A program made the translations under genes and the position numbers. The notes beneath the pieces were generated by a model, which was given only the letters and a program-made list of their open reading frames with translations, was not told the origin of the DNA and did not search any database. DNA of 32,533 nt from a virus: positions 1 to 32,533 of IMG/VR virus record IMGVR_UViG_3300032737_000070. One strand, written 5' to 3'. Within the stretch, counting starts at the first letter, position 1. Every line of letters begins with the position of its first letter. Shown piece after piece: positions 24,423 through 31,768 of this stretch.

Positions 24423-24902
24423 CTATATAGTAGCACTTAACGAACGGTTATTAGTATATCTTGGCTCTAAAATCGCAACCGCATGGGTGATTCCAGACGT
24501 ACCAGCTGAACTAATCACTGGCGTTAACCATTCCTCACCATTTGCGATGTTCATAGCAGAGGCATTAATCTCAAATACCATCATCTTGCTTGAGAAAGTC
24601 GCTGAAGCTAAGGCCAATCCAGATGCAGCAGTTACAGCCGTGGTCGCTGATAGATAATCAGCACTTGCGGCAGCAATAGCACCACCACCATAAGCATAAC
24701 TGAAATCAACAGCCGAAGATGTTCCAGCGTCTGCAGCACCGCTATAAATCTTTAAAACAGCACTACCAGAAGTTACCCCATTCGTGAAAACAAGGGTCAT
24801 CCGATGATAGTTTTTCATATTGACTGATTCCAATGACACGCCAGCACCAGTATTGGCACTTGCTAACATTGGAACAATCTTTTTTTCTTCTGCAAGTCTC
24901 AT
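24423..24902 (-). CDS. Probable capsid-associated virion protein
   Basis: A 159-residue protein directly after the major capsid gene, with the strong site AAAGGAG before ATG 24902. It begins MRLAEEKKIVPMLASANTGA and is low in charge and rich in Ala, Ser, Gly and Thr (GGGAIAAASADYLSATTAVT, ASGLALASATFSS). It ends with TNNRSLSATI. A gene in this position, with its composition and strong ribosome binding site, usually encodes a head decoration or minor capsid protein. No family is recognised. Both sides of the gene carry stable hairpins, which would fit abundant mRNA. Confidence 0.6.
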   Translation of the reverse strand: MRLAEEKKIVPMLASANTGAGVSLESVNMKNYHRMTLVFTNGVTSGSAVLKIYSGAADAGTSSAVDFSYAYGGGAIAAASADYLSATTAVTAASGLALASATFSSKMMVFEINASAMNIANGEEWLTPVISSAGTSGITHAVAILEPRYTNNRSLSATI

Positions 24903-24922
24903 AATGTTTCTCCTTTGGTTGA

Positions 24923-24940
24923 AGCCCCCCGAAGGGGGCT
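24923..24940. other. UUCG-tetraloop hairpin between capsid gene and next gene
   Basis: On the minus strand AGCCCCC-TTCG-GGGGGCT makes a 7-pair stem with a C(UUCG)G loop, among the most stable RNA hairpins. It lies 30 bases after the capsid stop and about 20 before the next ATG. It has no following T run, so it is more likely an mRNA-stability or insulating element than a normal terminator. Confidence 0.5.
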
Positions 24941-24970
24941 ATTATTGTTAACTACTTTTAATATTACTCA

Positions 24971-27016
24971 CTAACTTCTGGCCTGGAGAGTGATAAAATG
25001 TGATTGCGTATGACTTGCGGTACCCTTATAAGGCGTTAAAGCTGTTTGCCTTACGGGCTGCCCATCAAGCCGCATCACAAATCTAAACACGCTCTCGTCC
25101 TCGACGAACTGGACGTGGATTGACATGTCTGCTTTTACTCCACCCTTTTCTGCTAACAGATACCCGTTAGTGAAGTCGCCAAGATAAATGTCGCCCAAAG
25201 TTCCAAGCGTCTGGCATTGTTCAATCGCCATAACGGGACGACCAAAAAGCGTTCCATAAGGTAGCGCACTCAGACCACCAGCAGGCATATAAACAGGGAT
25301 TCCACCCGTACCAACTGCAATACTCATCGTATGCAACTGAGGCTCAATGTTCTGGTTTATCATCCATACAGCGTTTGGCCTACTTGATGCAAACAGTCTA
25401 CTCCACATCTTGATCACGTTTTGTGCTACGATGGTTGCAGCCACTTGACCAGTTTCCTTACCCTGAGTTACAAGACACCCAGCATTAAGAATACCAAGAG
25501 GCTGGCCTGCGCCACTCCCATTAATTATGGCATCATCAATCATAAATCCAAACTCTGACTTAAAACCGTTTCTGATAATGCCTTCAAGTGCAGCAGCATC
25601 GTCGAGTAATTCATCAGTGGCATAGCAAAGTCCAACCAGCTTGTTAAGCTCAAGCGTGATTTGCCTGAACGTAGGTTTGCTTTTTGTTTTAGCGGCTGCT
25701 TCGTCTTTCCAATAACCCCTGATTCCACCTTGTCGTGATCCAGCGACCCTGCTTGTCTCATCAACACCATTAATCTTGATCGAGTTAGCATTGCCTGAAA
25801 TCTGAATCTTGCGACACAATGCCGCCAAACGACCTGTTGCAAATAATCAGCTAAAAGTTCTGTGGTAAAATCGGTCTGCACTAAGACAGTTATCCCAAAG
25901 CTTTCGCAGAGGGCTGGACCATATCATCAGAATCTTTACGTGAACAAAATCGACCGGTGTCTTTATCTCTCCGGCTCTCCATTTTGAGTTTAAGAAATCG
26001 ACTTTGTTCCAATTCTGCCTTGCGTATGGCCTCTGAGGCGCCTCGTTTTTGCAATGGTAAACAGGTATCAATAATTTCTAACTCTCTATCATTATAGAAA
26101 TTCTTGGTATGGCTACCGTGTATATAGTTTTTCATTCTTAATTCGCAAAATTCCAATACTAACTCCGCTCTTTTCTTTTTATTTCCAGTTAGATATTGTA
26201 AAACTGGTTTCAAAAGACGAATCATAAGAGCCATTCTATGCACAACAACTACGTAAACAATTTTCTTGCTACTTTTCTTTAGTGCAGTTTTATCAATTTT
26301 TAAATAAGGATTGATGCCTATTTTCTTTATAATAGAAACAGCTTTTAAACAAATTTCCTCATCTGTATTTGATATCTGCATTCCTACTGTTGCTCTTCGT
26401 GCTATAGAATGTTTTCGTATTCTTTCTAATTGAATCCCTATATACCCTTCACCATCGATTATACCTGCAAGCCATGCAAGTTCTTCACGAGTTGCCTGCT
26501 GATTGTCCAATCCTGTACTCTGTCCCCTAAGAAGGCGCACAGGCTCTAAAGGAGTTTCCAGCATATAGCAAGGTTTAACGTGGGCTCTTGGCATTATGCT
26601 AACCCACCGTCACTAGGAATCGACTCACCCATACCAGTCGCTCTTGCCTGATACAGTCTCGGATCAACACGCCTTTCAGGTAGCCCAGCGTTCATAACGG
26701 CTATAAGTTGTTCACCGAAAGAACCAAAGCTGTCCCGCCGTCCCTGATCAGGCATAGTGATACTTGATCTATTTTCATTCACTTCTGGTTTGATAGGATC
26801 ATGAACTGGTTTCTCTAAATCAGTCTTTAAACTCTGCTCACGTTCCATACTGTTAACGATAACACGGACCTTTTTTACACGATCCATAATCTCATTTCTC
26901 AATCTTGTTTCCTCATCTGAGGGATCTCGGTTCTCATGAATAAGCACCGTATTCAAATCCTCAAGCTTACGCATAAGTTCCCCGATATCGCTTTGATACT
27001 CAGTTATTGTCTTCAT
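24971..27016 (-). CDS. HK97-fold major capsid protein, split by a group I intron and with a frame break
   Basis: Exon 1 (27016-26602) encodes a coiled-coil N-terminal delta region (residues about 1-110; MKTITEYQSDIGELMRKLED) ending GMGESIPSDGG. Exon 2 (25886-24971) continues FLVQTDFTTELLA and, in the next frame, LFATGRLAALCRKIQISGNA, DETSRVAGSR, GGIRGYW and NGSGAGQPLGIL, all hallmarks of HK97-type capsid proteins. Splicing at 26602/25886 gives GGFLVQTDF exactly. A missing base near GCTGATTATTTGC (25851-25839) puts the rest in another frame, so about 443 residues are made only if it is corrected. Expected protein: the shell subunit, cleaved by the U35 protease near the end of the delta region. 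The break could be a sequencing error. Confidence 0.85.
25887..26601 (-). other. Group I intron in the major capsid gene
   Basis: A 715-base intron. The 5' exon end GTGGGT pairs with intron GCCCAC (P1, with the T-G pair at the splice site). AAGA just before that guide pairs with the 3' exon start TCTT (P10). P3 is TGCTG (in ATGCTGGAAACTCC) with CAGCA, and P7 is GGAC-A-ATC with GAT-ATG-GTCC (near 25920). The intron ends in G (25887). Splicing rebuilds the capsid motif GGFLVQTDF. These elements match the core of LAGLIDADG-carrying group I introns. Confidence 0.9.
25890..26594 (-). CDS. LAGLIDADG homing endonuclease encoded inside the capsid intron
   Basis: A 234-residue frame with one LAGLIDADG-type motif, LAWLAGIIDGEGYIGI (about 39-54), then VGMQISNTDEEICLKAVSII, KKIGINPYLKIDK, VVVVHRMALMIRLLKPVLQY, NKKKRAELVLEFCELRMK. 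One motif per chain implies a homodimer. The frame is open across the intron core at both ends: residues 1-38 translate the P1-P3-P7 region and the last 12 translate the P7 3' strand to P9. The true start may therefore be an internal ATG or TTG closer to the nuclease. ATG 26594 overlaps the exon-frame stop (TAATG), allowing re-initiation on unspliced RNA. The enzyme would cut intron-free capsid genes. Confidence 0.9.
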   Translation of the reverse strand: MPRAHVKPCYMLETPLEPVRLLRGQSTGLDNQQATREELAWLAGIIDGEGYIGIQLERIRKHSIARRATVGMQISNTDEEICLKAVSIIKKIGINPYLKIDKTALKKSSKKIVYVVVVHRMALMIRLLKPVLQYLTGNKKKRAELVLEFCELRMKNYIHGSHTKNFYNDRELEIIDTCLPLQKRGASEAIRKAELEQSRFLKLKMESRRDKDTGRFCSRKDSDDMVQPSAKALG

Positions 27017-28013
27017 CTTGAAATAACCTCCATTTATTAGTTTTTGGTTTTACCTTCTCAGGTTGTTTAGGGGCAATCCTTTCAGCTTTAATTAATAGCT
27101 CGCTGGTAGGATCTACCTTTACTTCTATGTTGATATCCTCATCACGCTCCATGTCGCCTGAGTGTACGCTTCCCGGCTCCTCTTTAGGAGTGGCCACGGA
27201 CGGCTCATCATCAGAGTGGACTTCGTCCGGCTCTGTGGTTGCGTTATCAGATATTGGTGCATATCTCTTTAGTATTTCCCAATCTTCTTCATTTAGTGTT
27301 TCGCCAGACCTCAGCTTGTCTAATACATCAATCAGCCTGGGATCTATTGCCTGTTGAGCTTCCTGTCTTTCAAATAATGCCCTTACCTCTGCGGTAGTTT
27401 CAGGATAAGCAGGAAATGTTACAACACTGACATCAAATAAGTTGACTTCAAGTAACCTGCGAGTATTCTTGTTGTAGTCGTCATCAGATTTAACAACATT
27501 GAACCCAAAAGACATTTGACTGACATCTCCACGCTTCATAGAACGCATTAAATCGTTGCCCCAATTAGTTTCAGCCGGAGTTATTTCGACAGCCAAGCCT
27601 TTATTATCTTCATTGAGATTTAAAGTGCCAGCCTTGTTTCTACCAAGTACATAATTAGGATCGTGATTCCAGAGGGCCCTGATGTCTGCCTCCCCAATAG
27701 TCTTTTTAAATGCTCCTGGCTCTATAGATTCCTTGAAGTAACCAAGGTCTGTCCACTTGTTAAATACAGCGGCATAGCCTTCAATCATTGGAAATTCGTC
27801 ACTTGCAATCCTTATTTCGGCTTCCGGCATACACCGGCGTTCTATATTGTTCATTTTACTACCCCCTCTGTTCTTTGATTTATCCCAAATGCTATTACAT
27901 ACAGCATAGCGTTGTTTATTATCTGGATAGTCCTTGTTCATAATGTCTGATGATAAACACCTGTCCATAAACTTTTTCTTAGATTCACCCTTGACAACTT
28001 TAGGCAGTGGCAT
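27000..28013 (-). CDS. Prohead protease (HK97 gp4 / U35 family)
   Basis: A 337-residue protein. Residues about 58-215 are a U35 protease: IEGYAAVFNKW, YFKESIEPGAF, ALWNHDPNYVLGR (H117), MKRGDVSQMSFGF (S168), LFDVSVVTFPAYPETTAEVR. It cleaves capsid and scaffold parts during head maturation. Residues 1-48 form a separate small basic module with FMDRCLSSDIM, YPDNKQRYAVCNSIWDK, often seen in phage head genes. The C-terminal part (about 220-337) is acidic and disordered-looking. A second in-frame start, ATG 27854 (M54), has GGGGGTAGTAAA before it and would yield the protease without the extra module. The stop overlaps the capsid start (27016). Confidence 0.92.
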   Translation of the reverse strand: MPLPKVVKGESKKKFMDRCLSSDIMNKDYPDNKQRYAVCNSIWDKSKNRGGSKMNNIERRCMPEAEIRIASDEFPMIEGYAAVFNKWTDLGYFKESIEPGAFKKTIGEADIRALWNHDPNYVLGRNKAGTLNLNEDNKGLAVEITPAETNWGNDLMRSMKRGDVSQMSFGFNVVKSDDDYNKNTRRLLEVNLFDVSVVTFPAYPETTAEVRALFERQEAQQAIDPRLIDVLDKLRSGETLNEEDWEILKRYAPISDNATTEPDEVHSDDEPSVATPKEEPGSVHSGDMERDEDINIEVKVDPTSELLIKAERIAPKQPEKVKPKTNKWRLFQDEDNN

Positions 28014-28173
28014 CTCTTGTCTCGTAATCCTTCGCTAATGAGTATTCTTTGTTCTTGATTATCTTGTCAGTCAGTTTCAGTACCGATAGTGCTTCATTGC
28101 TTGACAGATTCTTTTTCTTTAAGTACATAACTAACCCAAAAGCAACATCGTGTAGTTTTGTTTGTGAGTTCAT
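28000..28173 (-). CDS. Small protein of unknown function between portal and protease
   Basis: A 57-residue protein, MNSQTKLHDVAFGLVMYLKK ... SLAKDYETRDATA, with the stop inside the protease gene (overlap of 14 bases). AAGGA precedes its ATG by six bases. It is helical, basic-acidic mixed, and contains an amphipathic segment ALSVLKLTDKIIKNKEYSLA. Small proteins here sometimes act as head-assembly helpers. No family is recognised. Confidence 0.65.
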   Translation of the reverse strand: MNSQTKLHDVAFGLVMYLKKKNLSSNEALSVLKLTDKIIKNKEYSLAKDYETRDATA

Positions 28174-28186
28174 AAGCTATTCCTTT

Positions 28187-30214
28187 CTAAGCTGCTGATA
28201 TTCCACAAATACATCCTTGATGCAGGGGTGGCGCAAAGTGTGGCCCTCTTATTTTCATGGAACCGTCTGCACCTTTAGGATTAAATAAACCTTCACCTAT
28301 AAATGGATATTCAACTCCCACTATTTTTCCATTAAGGTTTTGGCAATATGGGCACGACTTTGACCCTTGTGTTACCCACATCAATCTTGTAATACCTCCA
28401 GCTACAAATACAAACTTAGTTACAGCATTATTTGCCCTAACTGTTTCGTTTGAAGCGGTTTTTTCTGGAGATTTTTCTTGCCACTCACCAACCCTTGTAT
28501 CAATAGCGTCCCTCATTTCGTCCGGTTCAGTGTCCCTTAATATGGCCTGTAGTTGACCAAGTGATGAACTGGTATGTCTTAACGAAAATGTCTCATTATA
28601 CTGCCTAACAAACTCTGCTAATTCAGGAGTCATTTCCGGTTTAACGCCTATCTCATTATTGGCTGCTCGTTCAATATCTTCAGCATACGTCATAAGTAGA
28701 GGGAACATGTCTTTTTCAATCGTTTTGCCAAAGGTTTCGTAATAATTCTCCAGCCATTTACTGAATTGTGCTTTTGTTCGTTGCGTCAAGAGCTTATTGG
28801 CTGCTACTTTGATTGCCTTAGTTTCTTTTTCAATGAATCGTTGCGATGTAGATACAAATAGTTTATGGTAGCTTTTCTGTATGCTGTTACGTTCACGTAT
28901 TGAACGATATCCAGGTATAGAACGTTCCTCTTCTTTTATGATTTCCTCTGCTCCTTCTTCTGGTTTTGGTTCATTCCCGACGTCGGGAATAGGTGGAGGT
29001 GGAGGAGGTAGTGTTAAAACCATACTTAATGGTACCATATTCATTGGGAACCAAAGTTCATCTGCCAAAGGATTCGGGTTTGGATTTTGGTCTTCTAACG
29101 CTCTAATCTCATTTGGCGTTATAGACCCGATCATAAACCGTTGACTGTAGAATTTGCCTCTTGATTCAGAATCACCCCTTAATAGTCCTTCAACTATGTG
29201 TTTAAAGTAAAATTTATGGTTGCGTTCCTTTGGCGAAAGTAATTGCAGGTCATATCCCTGCTCAAATCTAACAAGCCAAGGGACAATGGAATCAGTAACA
29301 AACTCAATGGATTGACTTTCAATATTTGAGTAAGTCGAATGAGACATTTCTTTGATTTTATGGGGTGGTACATTGAACCAACGTGCTACTTCGTTGACTG
29401 AGAATACCCTTGACTGGAGGAATTGAGCGTCTTCTGGTGGGATACCTATATTATTTATTTTCATACCTTCTTCAAGTATGAGCAGTTTATGAGATTTTCC
29501 TAAACCAGAATATTGTTCTGTTAAGGATTTCTTTAAATTGTCGTATGCTTCTCCACCTAACTTACCTGGATGCTCTGCAACTGCCCCAGGATGCGTACCG
29601 GCTCCAAAAAACCTTGCTCCAAACTCCTCCATTGCCAGACCAAGACCAATTGTTTCCCTGGCATACGAAATAACTGAATATCCCTGGATACCGTCAAACC
29701 CCAATCCTGGAATATGTAACATTCGATCTCGTGGAAGTGATATAGTTTCAGATCCTACTTTGACTTCGTATATTAATTCACCCCTGATTCTTCTAATTAC
29801 AACCCTGTTTGGAGGGATAGGCCATAATGCTGTTACTTCTCCCATACCATTACGCTGGATCTCTGCATAACAGTTACCCCAGCCAAGCACATGAGCAGTC
29901 ATTGTTTCTCTGAATGTCATGGCAGACATTTCGGAATTAGGAGAAAAGTGGAGCAACTGATGTAAAGGTCGCCTATCTTCTACAACATTTCCCTGATTGG
30001 CTTTCTTTCGATATAAATTAAGTGGCAATCCGCCTATCGTGCCAGATAAAAGAGCGATTGCGTTAAATACCGCTGAATAACTAAGGGCTTTATCGTAAGT
30101 TACGTTCACGCCTGCGCTGGATTGTGCCCCGATTAAGTTCCAATAAGAAGTATCCCATGCCTTTTTGTCAGTTAGGCTAAGGTTGCGTTTGAAAATATTA
30201 GTCAGTAACCCCAT
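28187..30214 (-). CDS. HK97-type portal protein fused to a MuF-like head morphogenesis domain
   Basis: A 675-residue protein. Residues about 1-385 match the HK97 portal family (PF04860): YSAVFNAIALLSGTIGGLPL, MLHIPGLGFDGIQGYSVISY, EEFGARFFGAGTHPGAVAEH, NEVARWFNVPPHKIKEMSHS, PNEIRALEDQNPNP. A proline-rich linker (PPPPPPIPDVGNEPKPEEG, about 395-415) follows. Residues about 440-675 look like the SPP1 gp7/Mu gpF head-morphogenesis domain, ending with the Cys/His motif CPYCQNLNGKIVG ... HFAPPLHQGCICG. The portal ring packages DNA; the MuF part is often a small internal head protein. The upstream stop TAA touches its ATG. Confidence 0.93.
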   Translation of the reverse strand: MGLLTNIFKRNLSLTDKKAWDTSYWNLIGAQSSAGVNVTYDKALSYSAVFNAIALLSGTIGGLPLNLYRKKANQGNVVEDRRPLHQLLHFSPNSEMSAMTFRETMTAHVLGWGNCYAEIQRNGMGEVTALWPIPPNRVVIRRIRGELIYEVKVGSETISLPRDRMLHIPGLGFDGIQGYSVISYARETIGLGLAMEEFGARFFGAGTHPGAVAEHPGKLGGEAYDNLKKSLTEQYSGLGKSHKLLILEEGMKINNIGIPPEDAQFLQSRVFSVNEVARWFNVPPHKIKEMSHSTYSNIESQSIEFVTDSIVPWLVRFEQGYDLQLLSPKERNHKFYFKHIVEGLLRGDSESRGKFYSQRFMIGSITPNEIRALEDQNPNPNPLADELWFPMNMVPLSMVLTLPPPPPPIPDVGNEPKPEEGAEEIIKEEERSIPGYRSIRERNSIQKSYHKLFVSTSQRFIEKETKAIKVAANKLLTQRTKAQFSKWLENYYETFGKTIEKDMFPLLMTYAEDIERAANNEIGVKPEMTPELAEFVRQYNETFSLRHTSSSLGQLQAILRDTEPDEMRDAIDTRVGEWQEKSPEKTASNETVRANNAVTKFVFVAGGITRLMWVTQGSKSCPYCQNLNGKIVGVEYPFIGEGLFNPKGADGSMKIRGPHFAPPLHQGCICGISAA

Positions 30215-30376
30215 TTAGTTTCTCCCAAAGATTACGCTAACAATGCCAATAAAAAATAATAGGGCACCGATTATTATTAAGGTGGTGTTAAGGCCAAACG
30301 ATAGGTAAAGGCCAGCACTTAGACATGCCAAACCTGTGAAGGACAAAATGTCGGATAAATCTATTTTTTTGATCAT
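30215..30376 (-). CDS. Small two-helix membrane protein
   Basis: A 53-residue protein starting MIKKIDLSDILSFTGLACLS. Two hydrophobic segments are visible: residues about 11-29 (LSFTGLACLSAGLYLSFGL) and 32-50 (TLIIIGALLFFIGIVSVIF), with a basic N-terminus and a short end GRN. Its stop touches the portal ATG (TAA ATG). Size and topology are compatible with a holin-like or small envelope protein, but no lysis gene is seen in this window, so the role stays open. There is a GGTAG-like weak binding site before ATG 30376. Confidence 0.6.
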   Translation of the reverse strand: MIKKIDLSDILSFTGLACLSAGLYLSFGLNTTLIIIGALLFFIGIVSVIFGRN

Positions 30377-30418
30377 ATAATTTAGGTAGGTTTTGGTTGC
30401 GCCGGCTTATTGAATCAA

Positions 30419-30439
30419 GCGGGAGTTCCGACTTCCCGC
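30419..30439. other. Hairpin in the 140-base gap before the membrane-protein gene
   Basis: GCGGG(A)GT-TCCG-AC(T)TCCCGC forms a 6-pair stem in the gap 30377-30516. On the minus strand it is followed by TTGATTC and not by a T run. It may separate the HTH gene from the head operon, but evidence for termination is weak. Nothing else is seen in the gap. Confidence 0.35.
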
Positions 30440-30516
30440 ATTAAAAAGAGCTTTAGCCCTTATAAATGTAAGACCTTTAGATAGGATTTAGTAATTTCAA
30501 GCGGTTATGTCATTTT

Positions 30517-30816
30517 TTAGTTGTCACTCTTAGTTATTTTGGCAATATATTGCTGACTACATAGTAGGTGGTAAGCAATTTCACGAGTTGATAATCCATC
30601 TTGATGTAGTAATAGAATTAAATTCTTTAAAGATGCAGAAGATAGTTTAGAAAAGTCTAAGTGGTCAAAACAAGACTCGTTGTTAGGAAAATTATCTATC
30701 ATACCATTTGATAGAATATATTCACCCTGAGATACATAATCTTGATTGGCGTAAGTTTCTTCTTCTTTACTGAGTGCTTGATGTGTACTTTGTATTGTAG
30801 ATTTTGAATATGACAT
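30517..30816 (-). CDS. Small HTH DNA-binding protein
   Basis: A 99-residue protein read from ATG 30816, which has GGAGG eight bases before it; an earlier ATG (30831) lacks such a site. The N-terminal 50 residues are polar (SKSTIQSTHQALSKEEETYA). The C-terminal 35 residues form a helix-turn-helix: LKNLILLLHQDGLSTREIAY HLLCSQQYIAKI, in which GLSTREIA..L..SQQYI is the turn and recognition helix. It could be a late regulator or a DNA-end-recognition protein. Placement just upstream of the head operon would suit either, but without the terminase in view the role is undetermined. Confidence 0.7.
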   Translation of the reverse strand: MSYSKSTIQSTHQALSKEEETYANQDYVSQGEYILSNGMIDNFPNNESCFDHLDFSKLSSASLKNLILLLHQDGLSTREIAYHLLCSQQYIAKITKSDN

Positions 30817-30924
30817 GAAAACGACCTCCATTGAACCGAGGCCGTCTATGTATAGGTGGGTCTGGTTTCAGTTGTTGCCAACCGTCCGTGTTTGGGTAGG
30901 TGTTTTTGGCAGGTTATAGATTTT

Positions 30925-31254
30925 CTATCTTACTATTTTCCACGATACGACCTTTCCTCCTCTGAAGAATATGTAGGTACATTTGAGATGCAAAACTCTA
31001 TATACCCACATCTCTCTACCATCGCTTGATATATGCCTACGTGTTGGTTCTCTCCATGAGAACAATATCTCTTGTTCTGTCATTCCAATTTCCAACCTGC
31101 GATCAGGTGGCTTATAGTTCCTGATGCGTTCACTGCTCTCTTGCTGCATTTTAATGAATTCTCTATGGGTTCTTCTCGTATTTTCTATAGCAGCACATCC
31201 TATTAATGATAGACATACTGCAATAACCAATAAACTTAATATTATCTTTTTAAT
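30925..31254 (-). CDS. Probable SmpA/BamE-like lipoprotein, unusual ATT start
   Basis: In the frame that continues through KKIILSLLVIAVCLSLIGCA, the last residues before C20 (LIG-C) form a lipobox after a K-K charged N-terminus, a typical type II signal peptide. No ATG, GTG or TTG lies before that charged part; ATT at 31254 stands six bases after AAGGAG, so an ATT start is the best fit (109 residues). A TTG at 31230 would remove the positive charges. Residues about 55-109 read LEIGMTEQEILFSWREPTRR, GREMWVYR, YIFFRGGKVVSWKIV, the pattern of SmpA/OmlA/BamE-like domains. This supports a Gram-negative host. The phage role may be envelope-related or superinfection exclusion, which is inference. 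Confidence 0.65.
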   Translation of the reverse strand: MKKIILSLLVIAVCLSLIGCAAIENTRRTHREFIKMQQESSERIRNYKPPDRRLEIGMTEQEILFSWREPTRRHISSDGREMWVYRVLHLKCTYIFFRGGKVVSWKIVR

Positions 31255-31276
31255 AATATACTCCTTACATTATAGA

Positions 31277-31456
31277 TTATTCAGGTATCTTCTGACTTAA
31301 TAGCTTATCTAACTCCTCTTTTGCTGACTGTAATTGCTTCTCAGTACCTTTTAAGGTAGCCTCCAGTTGCTTAATCCTGACCATCATGTCTATCACTTCG
31401 CCCATCGCTTCGTATTTTAGCTTAATGTCATCGGTAAATAATTCCTTGTATAGCAT
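31277..31456 (-). CDS. Small coiled-coil protein
   Basis: A 59-residue protein with AAAAGGAG six bases before ATG 31456. It begins MLYKELFTDDIKLKYEAMGE and continues as a helix with a heptad pattern (VRIKQLEATLKGTEKQLQSA, KEELDKLLSQ), suggesting a coiled-coil dimer. Its stop lies 23 bases before the lipoprotein's ATT start, so the two are probably co-transcribed. The 14-base dyad ATTAGACATCTAAT sits just upstream. No family is recognised. Confidence 0.65.
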   Translation of the reverse strand: MLYKELFTDDIKLKYEAMGEVIDMMVRIKQLEATLKGTEKQLQSAKEELDKLLSQKIPE

Positions 31457-31471
31457 GGTTAATCTCCTTTT

Positions 31472-31485
31472 ATTAGATGTCTAAT
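31472..31485. repeat. Dyad ATTAGA-N2-TCTAAT, copy 1
   Basis: Minus-strand ATTAGACATCTAAT followed by A-rich bases and AGGAG. The same block recurs at 31769-31782, so about 25 bases of intergenic junction are duplicated. It overlaps the stop codon of the 88-residue gene and lies ahead of the next gene's binding site. It may be an operator. Confidence 0.5.
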
Positions 31486-31747
31486 TCTTTTCCTTGCTTT
31501 CGATATTCAGATTATAATGATCCGAATAATAGCACAAAATCTTTTTCTCAATTCTCATATTTGGGCCGTCCTCACTGCTCGACCTTACATAATATTCCCA
31601 GCCCTCAATATCTTCATTAAGCCAATCTTCATCAATATAATTATATTGCCATTGTCTAATCTGTTTTTGAGCATGTACAATATCTTGAAATAGTTCAATT
31701 TGAATATCAATGTGTCGATCTTCTAAAATTGCTAAATATATATCCAT
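31481..31747 (-). CDS. Small acidic protein of unknown function
   Basis: An 88-residue protein starting MDIYLAILEDRHIDIQIELF and continuing VHAQKQIRQWQYNYI, then DEDWLNEDIEGWEYYVRSSS. The N-terminal 'YL...EDRH.D......F.D...A.....' pattern occurs in small phage and bacterial accessory proteins, but I cannot assign a function. It is rich in acidic and aromatic residues (W, Y). AAAGGAG precedes its ATG; its stop TAG lies within the dyad copy 1. Confidence 0.6.
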   Translation of the reverse strand: MDIYLAILEDRHIDIQIELFQDIVHAQKQIRQWQYNYIDEDWLNEDIEGWEYYVRSSSEDGPNMRIEKKILCYYSDHYNLNIESKEKN

Positions 31748-31768
31748 GATTTGATTATTCTCCTTTAT

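Noticed and set aside
25839-25851. Programmed -1 frameshift in the capsid gene
   Set aside because: The frame A codons GAT TAT TTG do not form an X-XXY-YYZ heptamer, and no nearby stop or strong stimulatory hairpin is seen. A missing base is simpler.
25890-26594. Intein in the capsid protein
   Set aside because: The exon 1 frame stops inside the insert and there are no intein N- or C-terminal splicing residues. P1, P10, P3 and P7 show an RNA intron instead.
30419-30439. Strong rho-independent terminator
   Set aside because: The stem is good, but neither strand has a following T run.
30517-30816. Small terminase subunit
   Set aside because: It has an HTH, but is under 100 residues, has no oligomerisation or clamp region, and no large subunit follows; the portal comes after a membrane-protein gene.
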